DNA of 64,000 bases from Flavobacteriales bacterium (GTDB lineage: Bacteria; Bacteroidota; Bacteroidia; Flavobacteriales_F; PHOS-HE28). The notes beneath the pieces were generated by a model. That model did not search any database. It was not told where the DNA came from and worked only from the letters and a program-made list of their open reading frames with translations. Positions 41,461 through 49,583 of the stretch are shown piece by piece. The DNA lies in the NCBI GenBank assembly GCA_016717225.1, contig JADKGB010000001.1, forward strand, positions 186,001 to 250,000, in the 5' to 3' direction. Position numbers and translations under genes: made by a program. How positions within the stretch are numbered: position 1 is the first letter of the stretch; each line of letters begins with the position of its first letter.

Positions 41461-44157
41461 TTATACCTTCTTCAGCTTCAAGGGTTTTGACCCGCTCATC
41501 CGCTTGATCTCATTGAGTTTCAACAAGGCCTCTACGGGCGTAAGCGTATCGATATCGATGCGTTCCAATTGGGCACGTATGCCCTCCAGCGCTGGGTCAT
41601 CCAATTGGAATATGCTCAGCTGAGGGGCGCGGTCTAGTGCGCCAGTCCTCGGTTTTTCGACTTTCAAAGGCCCCACGTTGGAGGGAATATCCGTGTGGTG
41701 TGCGATGACCTGTTCACCAAGATCGCCCGCATGAGCTTGTTCAAGGTGGTGAAGCACCTTGTAGGCACGCTCGATCACCGAGTTGGGTATACCAGCCATA
41801 CGCGCTACATGGATCCCGAAGCTACGGTCCGTTCCGCCAGGCACCAGCTTTCGCAAGAACAGGATCTTGCCATCAACTTCGCGAACGGCCACGTGGGCAT
41901 TCCGAATGCGCGGGTAGCGGTCCGCCATTTCGTTCAGTTCATGATAGTGCGTGGCGAAAAGCGTCTTCGGGCGATCGGGATGCTCATGCAGGAATTCCGC
42001 AATAGCCCAGGCGATACTGATACCGTCGTAAGTGCTGGTGCCCCGGCCGATCTCATCAAGCAGCACCAAGCTGCGTGGAGTGAGGTTGTGAAGGATACTG
42101 GCGGTCTCGTTCATCTCAACCATGAACGTGCTCTCGCCCGTGGAAAGATCATCGGAGGCACCGACACGCGTGAAAACCCGGTCCACGATACCAAGGGTGG
42201 CGCTCTTCGCGGGCACGAAACTTCCGCATTGGGCCATCAGCATCTGCAGAGCGGTCTGGCGCAGCAATGCGCTCTTGCCGCTCATATTCGGGCCGGTGAT
42301 CACCACCATTTGGCGATCGATCGGGTCCAATATCAGGTCATTGGCCACATACGTATCACCAGGTGGAAGTTGTTGTTCGATAACGGGGTGTCGTCCTTCG
42401 CGGATATCGATCGTGGCGTCGTCGGTAAACAAAGGGCGCGCGTACTTCCAAGCGACGGCGTTGTCGGCAAAACTGATCAGCACATCGAGCTCGCTCAAGG
42501 CTGCTGCCGTTTGCTGCAGTGCGGCTGTTTCCTTGCACACGCCTTCAACCAATTGTCCGAAAAGCTGAACCTCCAGCACTCCGATCCGTTCTTCAGCGCT
42601 CAGTATTCGCTCTTCCAGCGCCTTTAGTTCGTCAGTGATGTAACGCTCAGCACCAGTGAGCGTCTGTTTGCGCACCCATTCGGGCGGCACCTTCGCCTTG
42701 TGTGTGTTGCGTACCTCCAGATAATAGCCGAAAACGTTGTTGTATCCGACCTTGAGCGAGCTGATCCCGGTGCTTTCGATCTCCCTTTGTTGTATTGCGA
42801 GCAACAGTTCCTTCGCATGCGTGGTGATATGACGCAATTCATCCAGTTCCTTGCTCACACCTGCACGCATAACACCGCCTTTCACGATATTCACCGGGGT
42901 CTCCTGCTCAACGCTATCGTGGATCCGTTGTGCCAGTTCCATCGGCGGAGCCCAAGTTTTTGCGGGATCAGCTAGTTGCCCTTCAAGGCTGATCAATTCT
43001 CCCCGAACCTGTTCTGCTGCGGTGAGCGAGCGGCCGAGTTGAAGAACCTCCCGCGGGTTTATCCGCCCAACGGCAGCTTTACCTACGAGGCGTTCCAGGT
43101 CACCAATGCTTGCGAGCGTTTCGCGAAGCCGATCGCGTATTGTTGTTGCGCTCACAAATGCCTCAACACGATCGTGCCGATGTTCGATGGTAGCACGGTC
43201 CAAAAGCGGGAAAAGAAGCCAACGCTTCAGTCGGCGGGCTCCCATGGCCGTACTTGTTCGGTCCATGCACTGCAATAGTGTGCGAGCGCCTTCATGCAAC
43301 GGAGCCACCAGTTCCAGGTTGCGCACGGTGAACCGGTCAAGCCCAAGATGTGTGCCGGCGTGAAGGCGTGAAATGCGGTTGACGTGCCCGAGCTTGTCAT
43401 GCCTGGTTTCACTCAGGTAATGCAGCACAGCACCGGCTGCGCGTTGGGCCAAGTGCAGGTCTTCAATTCCGAACCCCTTCAAGCTGTTCGTGCCAAAAGC
43501 AGCCAGCAGGCGCTCCTTGGCAAAATCGAGGGTGAAAGCCCAATCATCAAGTGCGAAAGAATACGTACGATCGATGGCTCCGATGACAAACGGATCCTTC
43601 TCACCGCGTGCATAGAGCAATTCACTCGGGGCATGCCCGTCGATGTACTTCCCAATAGTAGCGGCATCTCCTTCTCCAACCACGAATTCGCCTGTGGTCA
43701 CGTCCAGAAAGGCCACCCCGAACTGCCCCTTTTCAGCACAGAGCGAAGACAGCCAATTATGACTACGGTGATCTATTGCGCGATCGCTGAAAGCCACGCC
43801 TGGGGTCACAACCTCTGTAACGCCACGCTCTACGATCGTCTTGGCTAGTTTGGGGTCTTCCAGTTGATCGCAAACCGCCACCCGATGTCCGGCACGAACC
43901 AAGCGCGGCAGGTAATTCTCCAACGAGTGGTGAGGAAAACCGGCCAGGTCCATATCGGCCGCACTGCCATTGTTCCGTTTTGTCAGGGTGATCCCAAGCA
44001 CCCGGCTCGCGATGCGAGCATCTCCAGCGAATGTTTCATAGAAATCGCCGACGCGGAACAGCAGGATGGCATCGGGGTATTGGGCCTTGATGCGCGTGTA
44101 TTGTCGCATTAAGGGCGTTTCGGAGCCTTGGCCCGACTTGGCGGCGCGGTTCTTCAT
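41461..44157 (-). CDS. mutS: DNA mismatch repair protein MutS
   Basis: The 898-residue protein recognises mispairs and starts repair. The mismatch-reading Phe-x-Glu motif is in RVGDFYETFAGDA near residue 40. The ATPase domain has Walker A GPNMSGKSALLRQ, the signature STFMVEMNETASIL, and Walker B SLVLLDEIGRGTSTYDG, followed by FATHYHELNE. The C-terminal part includes the region for dimerisation and the final conserved EALLKLNEIKRM. The start is the ATG at 44157, with a GTG one codon upstream. Confidence 0.97.
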   Translation of the reverse strand: MKNRAAKSGQGSETPLMRQYTRIKAQYPDAILLFRVGDFYETFAGDARIASRVLGITLTKRNNGSAADMDLAGFPHHSLENYLPRLVRAGHRVAVCDQLEDPKLAKTIVERGVTEVVTPGVAFSDRAIDHRSHNWLSSLCAEKGQFGVAFLDVTTGEFVVGEGDAATIGKYIDGHAPSELLYARGEKDPFVIGAIDRTYSFALDDWAFTLDFAKERLLAAFGTNSLKGFGIEDLHLAQRAAGAVLHYLSETRHDKLGHVNRISRLHAGTHLGLDRFTVRNLELVAPLHEGARTLLQCMDRTSTAMGARRLKRWLLFPLLDRATIEHRHDRVEAFVSATTIRDRLRETLASIGDLERLVGKAAVGRINPREVLQLGRSLTAAEQVRGELISLEGQLADPAKTWAPPMELAQRIHDSVEQETPVNIVKGGVMRAGVSKELDELRHITTHAKELLLAIQQREIESTGISSLKVGYNNVFGYYLEVRNTHKAKVPPEWVRKQTLTGAERYITDELKALEERILSAEERIGVLEVQLFGQLVEGVCKETAALQQTAAALSELDVLISFADNAVAWKYARPLFTDDATIDIREGRHPVIEQQLPPGDTYVANDLILDPIDRQMVVITGPNMSGKSALLRQTALQMLMAQCGSFVPAKSATLGIVDRVFTRVGASDDLSTGESTFMVEMNETASILHNLTPRSLVLLDEIGRGTSTYDGISIAWAIAEFLHEHPDRPKTLFATHYHELNEMADRYPRIRNAHVAVREVDGKILFLRKLVPGGTDRSFGIHVARMAGIPNSVIERAYKVLHHLEQAHAGDLGEQVIAHHTDIPSNVGPLKVEKPRTGALDRAPQLSIFQLDDPALEGIRAQLERIDIDTLTPVEALLKLNEIKRMSGSKPLKLKKV

Positions 44158-44250
44158 CACGGCTACATTCGCCTGCGGTCGATCCCGCCAAGCGCGGAAA
44201 ATTAATCACCCCCCCGCGGCTTCCGTATTCTCGATTATCAACACTCGTTC

Positions 44251-44802
44251 ATGGCCTCGGATCGCAAGCTTACCACGGACGAACTCGGGCGTATCACCCC
44301 AAATGGGTATAGAGCGATGTCCAAACGCCGGATCCGTGTCGTTCTGGATGATGTGCGAAGCCGACACAATGTGGGCTCCATTTTTCGCACGGCTGATGCA
44401 TTCGGCCTGGAGGGGTTGATCCTTTGTGGCTTCACCCCCTGCCCACCGCACCGCGATATCGAAAAAACGGCGTTGGGTGCGACATGGTCTGTTCCTTGGG
44501 AACAGCGATCTTCAGCCGCGGATGCCGTACTGGCGTTGAAACAGGCGGGTTATGCGGTTTGGTGTGTGGAACAAACCTTGAATGCTGCGCCCATGCACAC
44601 CTGGAGGCCCGAAAATGGACGGCCGCTGGCCCTGGTTTTCGGCAATGAGTTGCACGGGGTATCAGACCAGGTGATCGCCATTAGCGATGGAGCCCTTGTC
44701 ATTCCCCAACATGGCACGAAACATTCCTTGAACGTAGCGGTTTGTGCGGGCGTCGCCCTTTGGCATGCCACCTCATTGGCAGGCACAACATATCAACCAT
44801 AG
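44251..44802 (+). CDS. SpoU/TrmH-type RNA methyltransferase
   Basis: The 183-residue protein is a SPOUT-fold 2'-O-methyltransferase. Motif 1 reads RSRHNVGSIFRTADAFG (residues 36-52), motif 2 LALVFGNELHGVSDQV, and motif 3 IPQHGTKHSLNVAVCAGVAL, which together form the knotted SAM site. The target, a tRNA or rRNA ribose, cannot be stated. A TACATTCG stretch at 44164-44171 may be its promoter. Confidence 0.9.
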   Translation: MASDRKLTTDELGRITPNGYRAMSKRRIRVVLDDVRSRHNVGSIFRTADAFGLEGLILCGFTPCPPHRDIEKTALGATWSVPWEQRSSAADAVLALKQAGYAVWCVEQTLNAAPMHTWRPENGRPLALVFGNELHGVSDQVIAISDGALVIPQHGTKHSLNVAVCAGVALWHATSLAGTTYQP

Positions 44803-44875
44803 GCAACCAAGCGGTTATCAACCAGTCTTTGGTGAAACGGGCATTTGCTTTTTCTGGTAACAAAGCCCATTCCCC

Positions 44876-44883
44876 TATATTTG
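44876..44883 (+). promoter_or_regulatory. -7 promoter element TATATTTG for the DUF6089 gene
   Basis: TATATTTG exactly matches TAnnTTTG and ends 18 bp before the GTG at 44902. It supports that start over the in-frame codon at 44845. Confidence 0.55.
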
Positions 44884-44901
44884 GCAACCATCCGAGAATC
44901 C

Positions 44902-45936
44902 GTGCGCCTGAAGGAACGATTACCCCTGTTAATTCTGCTCTTGCTGGGGTCGTCTTTAGTACCTGTGGAAGCTCAGTATTTCCGCAATTCGGGATATTGG
45001 AAGACCCACCGCGGTGAATACATGCTGGGCTTGGGCATTTCCAATTTCTTGGGTGAGCTCGGCGGTCGCAACCAGATCGGTTCCCCTTTCGTGTGGGACC
45101 TGGAATTCAGCCAGACCAAACCTGCCGGTAGCTTGGGCTATCGCTATTATATAGCTGAAAAACAGGCATTGCGATTGAACCTCACGTATGGCATTCTGGC
45201 CGGCAATGACAACCTCACCACGGAGACGTTCCGCCAGAACCGGAATTTGAACTTCAGAACCGATGTCTTCGAGTTGCAGTTCTGCTACGAGTTGCACCTG
45301 TACAAGGAAGAACTGGGTCACGTTTATGATCTGCGCGGTGTGAAGGGCACGAAAAGCTCACGCGTGGGACTTTACTTCTTCGTGGGCGGTGGCGGGTTCT
45401 ACTTCAACCCCAAAACCAAGATCAATAATTCGTTCGTCGACCTGAAACCACTGGGCACTGAGGGTCAAGGGCTTCCAGGTGGTGCTGAGGAATACGATCT
45501 TTTCCAGCCATGCGTTATGGGCGGCATCGGCTTGCGCAAGGCATTGAGCAAGCAATGGAGTGCTGGTATTGAGCTGCAATACACCAAAACCTTCACTGAT
45601 TACATAGACGACGTGAGTACGGTCTATTATGACCCAAATGCGTTGGCCGTTGCGCACGGTGATCTGGCCGCTCTCATTGCCAACCCTGCTTTGAACACTG
45701 TGGAAGCTGGTGGCGTGTATGCCACGGCGCCGAATCAGCAACGAGGCGACCCCACCGACCTGGACGCGTACTTGTTCTTCAAGGTACAGTTCCATTACAA
45801 GATCTATAAGTACAAGACCCAAGGCGGCCATAAGTACCGCACGCGTATTCGCAGGCAGAAGATGCGTGTTCTAAGGACCAAAGGTCTGAACGAGTTCGCA
45901 AGGCTTCCGAAAGGGAGCCTTGCTTGTTTGGGATAA
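44902..45936 (+). CDS. DUF6089-type outer-membrane beta-barrel protein
   Basis: The 344-residue product starts MRLKERLPLLILLLLGSSLVPVEAQ (GTG start), a signal peptide. The mature part is a chain of amphipathic strands with typical barrel patterns: GEYMLGLGISNFLGELGGR, SLGYRYYIAEKQALRLNLTYG and VGLYFFVGGGGFYFNPK. DUF6089 proteins are predicted barrels of unknown function in Bacteroidota; one (the porin-like B-type) has been linked to gliding/T9SS partners, so a link is possible but not shown here. The tail is basic (KTQGGHKYRTRIRRQK), facing the periplasm. Confidence 0.82.
   Translation: MRLKERLPLLILLLLGSSLVPVEAQYFRNSGYWKTHRGEYMLGLGISNFLGELGGRNQIGSPFVWDLEFSQTKPAGSLGYRYYIAEKQALRLNLTYGILAGNDNLTTETFRQNRNLNFRTDVFELQFCYELHLYKEELGHVYDLRGVKGTKSSRVGLYFFVGGGGFYFNPKTKINNSFVDLKPLGTEGQGLPGGAEEYDLFQPCVMGGIGLRKALSKQWSAGIELQYTKTFTDYIDDVSTVYYDPNALAVAHGDLAALIANPALNTVEAGGVYATAPNQQRGDPTDLDAYLFFKVQFHYKIYKYKTQGGHKYRTRIRRQKMRVLRTKGLNEFARLPKGSLACLG
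45898..45923 (+). terminator. Hairpin at the 3' end of the DUF6089 gene
   Basis: An 11-bp stem (GCAAGGCTTCC with GGGAGCCTTGC, one wobble) closes on GAAA and is followed by TTGTTT. It lies within the last codons of the gene. Confidence 0.6.
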
Positions 45937-46296
45937 GGTCAGCGTCGGACGCGTTCGAGGAACAAGGGACAGCTTCAAGAGCGAGTTCGCCTTAATGCCT
46001 TGTTGGACTTGAAGATCCATTCAATAGCCGTCCAGGGATCGATGTGCAATTGAGGGGATCAACACCATGTGCTGGACCGATCCAGATCGAATTCAGGGTT
46101 CAATTGACACGTGGTTGAGCCTCTTTGACCGGGTAATCACGGAATCGCTGGAAGTGATCGAACCAAATTCGAAGACCGAAGGTGCTCGACGTGGCAATTG
46201 ATATTCTTACAAGAGCGACCAGTAAAGGCATGTACCCGCTTTGATCGTTTTATTGGAATTGAGATCGAACAGGTGGCTCCTTCATACCAGAACGAA
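45937..46296. other. Intergenic region without recognised genes (~360 bp)
   Basis: No supported ORF, tRNA or repeat was seen. The two neighbouring genes converge, and each has a terminator at this side, so it is a spacer between transcription units. Possible small RNA cannot be excluded. Confidence 0.5.
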
Positions 46297-46326
46297 AAAG
46301 CCCCCGACTTTCGTCGAGGGCTTTGG
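46297..46326 (-). terminator. Terminator after the OmpA-like/TPR lipoprotein gene
   Basis: The stem AAAGCCC-CGAC pairs with GTCG-GGGCTTT around TTTC, with a T-run on the minus strand. It starts 23 bp after the stop at 46349. Confidence 0.8.
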
Positions 46327-46348
46327 TTTTTGAAGGATCCAGAACGGC

Positions 46349-48103
46349 TCAGAGCCCTAGATTGTCCTTGAAGGCACGGAATTCGAGGTCGGTTTTGGCT
46401 TTTGAGCCAAGGCTTGCATCTTTTGCCGCAGCCATACCCAATTCGTTCTTTACCAGATCGCCGTTGTTCTGGCGGGCACCGATGATGGCCATAACGTAGT
46501 GGCCAACAGCGCTTTCCTTGTCAGGACTTTGCTGAAGAATGGTCTGTGCACCAGCAGCATCACCTCCAAGCAGTTTAGCAAGGGAAGCGTTCATGGTGTT
46601 CATGCCGCTCATGTTGGCATTGGCGCTGGCGTAATTACCGTTCTGGATGTCGATAAGGCCCATGTTGTACTTCACCTCGGCTCCTGCGCTGGTGCTCTTT
46701 TTCAGCATCTCATACGCCTTCTTGCGGTCGCCTTTTTGGCGTGTGATGGCAGCCAGGTTATTGGTGCTGATCGGATTGTCCAGGATACTGTTCGCCTTCT
46801 GGAATTGCGCTTCGGCTTCGGCCATCTTGTTCTGGCTGTAGTAGATGCAGCCCACGTTGTTCGCTGCACGGAAGTCTGACGGATGCACCCGCTCACACTC
46901 CTTGTAGATGCGCAATTGCTCGTTCATGTCAGTAGCGTTCGCAGCAGCCTTCATCAATTCTTCCACATTCAGGCTATCGGGCATGGTCTTGCTCAGTTGG
47001 CTGAGTTCTTCATCGCTATAACCCACTTCATCATAGTTCAGCTTGATCTCCGAGCGGCGCAACTGGGGCAGAATGTCTTCGCGGAGTTCGTTGTAGGTAG
47101 CGGCCATGTTCTTGATCTCACTTTCGCGTTTTTCAACGTCAGGGTACATTTCCAGTACACGCAGAACCAGGTCTTTGTCCTTGAAATTGCTGGCTTGCGT
47201 GGCAGAACGGAATCCTTCCCAGTCCTCGCCGCGGGCATTCAAGGTAAAGAGCGAATCAACCATGCTCTTGCGCAATTTGTTTCGGTTCATTTCGCCCGCC
47301 AACCAGGACTTTGCCGTCTTCGCACGCTTCTCGGCTAGGCCATCGTTCATCAGGATCTCTCCTTCTGGTGATGCATAGGCATCCACAGTAACGCCTTTGA
47401 AAGCGATGCGCTCGTTCTTGGCATTGGCTTTAACGAATGCGGCCATGTCCTTCAGATCAGCTTCCTTAAGCTCCGTTGGGCGCACATTCTCCGAAGCAAC
47501 CAGATAGTTGATCTTCGCACTTGTGCTTTCGCTGGTGATCCGCTGGAAATTGTCTTTCGCCATGATCACCTTGTCATCGCTTACCATCAGGTAAGGGGTG
47601 GTGATCACACCATCGGCCAGTTTGATCGGGTCGAAAGGCTTTGCTTTCTTGCCCTGCTTGCCCATGATCTTCAGCATCAATTGGCTCTGCTCCATCGCTG
47701 GGGCGTAGGCCACCTTGTCGCTGTAACTGAAGCTTTTGCCAGTCTCATAAGGAACTACGGTATAGTTGCCAGCTGCCTTCTCACCTTGGAACCCGGCCAT
47801 TTTCATTGCAGACTCAGTACCAGACTTAGGCACCCACACGCCGTCTTTTTCCACCATCCCATCTGTACCTGTAACAAGGGTGGGTGTGAGTTCGGCCTGT
47901 GCTTTCTTGTAGAAATACTTACCAGGGAAATTGCCGTTCACATTCACGTGCACCGTATCGCCTTGCACGATAAGTGGATTCGGATCCACCGTGTAGGTGA
48001 TGGTAGATGCGTACTTGTTCATTTTGCCGAGGCCGCCACAACCGGTGATAACCGTTGCCGCCACGAGCACCAGGGCAGTGCCTATAAGGTGCTTTTGTTC
48101 CAT
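46349..48103 (-). CDS. Lipoprotein with OmpA-like segment and TPR repeats
   Basis: The 584-residue product starts with a lipoprotein signal (MEQKHLIGTALVLVAATVITGCGG). Residues ~200-300 contain the ITVDAYASPEGEILMNDGLAEKRAKTAKSWL pattern of OmpA-like peptidoglycan-binding domains (given as YASPEGE...LAEKRAKT), followed by a long helical region with TPR units from ~400 (NNVGCIYYSQNKMAEAEAQFQKAN and NNLAAITRQKGDRKKAYEMLKKS). It probably sits at the periplasmic face of the outer membrane. Similar lipoproteins are conserved in Bacteroidales and Flavobacteriales without an assigned role. Confidence 0.8.
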   Translation of the reverse strand: MEQKHLIGTALVLVAATVITGCGGLGKMNKYASTITYTVDPNPLIVQGDTVHVNVNGNFPGKYFYKKAQAELTPTLVTGTDGMVEKDGVWVPKSGTESAMKMAGFQGEKAAGNYTVVPYETGKSFSYSDKVAYAPAMEQSQLMLKIMGKQGKKAKPFDPIKLADGVITTPYLMVSDDKVIMAKDNFQRITSESTSAKINYLVASENVRPTELKEADLKDMAAFVKANAKNERIAFKGVTVDAYASPEGEILMNDGLAEKRAKTAKSWLAGEMNRNKLRKSMVDSLFTLNARGEDWEGFRSATQASNFKDKDLVLRVLEMYPDVEKRESEIKNMAATYNELREDILPQLRRSEIKLNYDEVGYSDEELSQLSKTMPDSLNVEELMKAAANATDMNEQLRIYKECERVHPSDFRAANNVGCIYYSQNKMAEAEAQFQKANSILDNPISTNNLAAITRQKGDRKKAYEMLKKSTSAGAEVKYNMGLIDIQNGNYASANANMSGMNTMNASLAKLLGGDAAGAQTILQQSPDKESAVGHYVMAIIGARQNNGDLVKNELGMAAAKDASLGSKAKTDLEFRAFKDNLGL

Positions 48104-48133
48104 GGGTCCGATAGTTTTTCTAGAGTCTGGCGG

Positions 48134-48141
48134 CGAATGTA
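48134..48141 (-). promoter_or_regulatory. -7 promoter element TACATTCG for the OmpA-like/TPR lipoprotein gene
   Basis: On the minus strand TACATTCG ends 30 bp before the ATG at 48103. Confidence 0.5.
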
Positions 48142-48202
48142 ACCCCCGAATAATTCTATTCTTGGAATTCCGACCAACACTTCTCCACAGTCGACGTGTT
48201 TA

Positions 48203-48898
48203 TTAAGGGCGCATGACGTTGATGCCCACTGAGTGCTCTTTTTCAAGGAGTTGACACACTGTCTTGAAGGCCTCAGGGTCGTGCAGGAGGTCAGTCGTCG
48301 CGAGATCGATCACAACTGTCCGTTGAGTGGTGTTTTTGCGCAACTGGTCCAGGTACGTTTCTTGAAGACGTTGCAAATAGTCCGTCTGTATGCTCTGCTC
48401 ATAACCCCGGCCCCTTGTTCGAATGCGCTCCCGCACACGCTCCATGGGCAAATGCAAATAGACAAGCAGATCAGGACGAGGCAGGCTGTCGTACATGATG
48501 GCATACAGATCGCGGAACAGGGCTGCTTCGTCAGGAGCGAGCGTCACGCTGGCGAACACAAGCGATTTGCCGATCGAATAGTCCGCCACAGTGACCGGTT
48601 CGAACAGACTTCGTTCACCCACCCGTTTGAGTTGATGATAGCGCTGTGCGAGGAATGACAGTTCGACCGAAAAGCCATAGCGCTGCTGGTCTTTGTAAAA
48701 ACTAGGGAGGAAAGGATTGTCTTCAAATTCCTCGAGCACTGTACGAGCACCCCATTCCGCTGCGAGCCGCTTGGCAAGTGTGGTTTTTCCGGCACCGATC
48801 AACCCTTCTATGGCGATGTAGCCATGCACAGGCATGCGTGGACGGGCTGGAACTGGAGCTGACAAAGCACTTGAGGATTCAGTCCCGTTGCTTGGCAT
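48203..48898 (-). CDS. Deoxynucleoside kinase (first of two)
   Basis: The kinase phosphorylates deoxynucleosides for salvage. The P-loop reads IEGLIGAGKTTLAKRL, the conserved Glu is in LEEFEDNPFLPSFY, and the ERS-type segment reads GERSLFEPVTVADYSIGKSLVF with the DRS-equivalent Asp missing at this site. The lid region is RERIRTRGRGYEQSI. The frame opens at 48898, overlapping folK by 20 bp; an internal Met at 48835 (MPVHGYIAIEG) fits the family start better. A second member lies at 54976-55644 and shares only the family core with it. Confidence 0.88.
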   Translation of the reverse strand: MPSNGTESSSALSAPVPARPRMPVHGYIAIEGLIGAGKTTLAKRLAAEWGARTVLEEFEDNPFLPSFYKDQQRYGFSVELSFLAQRYHQLKRVGERSLFEPVTVADYSIGKSLVFASVTLAPDEAALFRDLYAIMYDSLPRPDLLVYLHLPMERVRERIRTRGRGYEQSIQTDYLQRLQETYLDQLRKNTTQRTVVIDLATTDLLHDPEAFKTVCQLLEKEHSVGINVMRP

Positions 48899-49346
48899 CG
48901 TTCAATAATTGGAGTACGGTGCGGTGCAACCGTGGGTGAACAAGTTCTGGAACGATATCCGCTGCAGGTGAGAGAGCGAAAAGTCGGTCCTGAATGCGCG
49001 GATGAGGTACCACGAGGTCTATTTCATCGACGGTGCGGCCCTCCGCGAAAAGGAGATCGATATCGATCGTACGCGAGGTGTATCCCGATACCATGTTTCG
49101 AACCCGTCCGAGTTCCATTTCGATCCCAAGGCAGGTGTCCAATACAGCACGTTCGTTCAGATCGGTATTCACCAGTAAAGCCCTGTTCAGGAACAAGCGG
49201 TCATCGGTGAACCCCCACGGCTCCGTCCAGTGGTCCCGGCTTCGAGACAACACTTTGCCAACGCGCTCATTGATCAGGCGTTCAGCCAACAGCACGGTTG
49301 CCCTCGGGTCGCCCACATTCCCACCAAGCAAGAGCACCACCTCCAT
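48879..49346 (-). CDS. folK: 2-amino-4-hydroxy-6-hydroxymethyldihydropteridine pyrophosphokinase
   Basis: FolK transfers pyrophosphate from ATP to the pterin in folate synthesis. The 155-residue product has the right length. Motifs are the N-terminal LGGNVGDP, the substrate-binding TEPWGFTDDRLFLNRALLVNT, the RTIDIDLLF metal-binding Asp pair, and VVPHPRIQDRLFAL. The ATG at 49346 was chosen because the open frame further upstream is antisense to sppA. The stop overlaps the downstream kinase frame by 20 bp, so they form an operon. Confidence 0.93.
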   Translation of the reverse strand: MEVVLLLGGNVGDPRATVLLAERLINERVGKVLSRSRDHWTEPWGFTDDRLFLNRALLVNTDLNERAVLDTCLGIEMELGRVRNMVSGYTSRTIDIDLLFAEGRTVDEIDLVVPHPRIQDRLFALSPAADIVPELVHPRLHRTVLQLLNDAKQRD

Positions 49347-49520
49347 ATTTCGAGTGCCGATGCGTGTTTTTGATATCGGCTGAGCCGCGAAGCTATTCGG
49401 ACAGAATGATCGGCCCGGTCTGTCTCGGCGCAAGGCAGTACAGCTTTGGTCAGCATGCCCATCCACCCCCCACATCAACCGTCCGTGTAGTATGGTCACG
49501 ACTGCCTTTATGCACAGGTC

Positions 49521-49528
49521 TATTTTCG
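49521..49528 (+). promoter_or_regulatory. -7 promoter element TATTTTCG for sppA
   Basis: TATTTTCG ends 55 bp before the ATG at 49584. Confidence 0.45.
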
Positions 49529-49583
49529 ACCCGCTCACCATTGACTCCAGTTCGTGAGCGATCAACCAAGTACACTCCTTCCC

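Noticed and set aside
44844..44847. A TTTG as -33 element for the DUF6089 promoter
   Set aside because: The distance to the -7 box (28 bp) is too long for the usual spacing.
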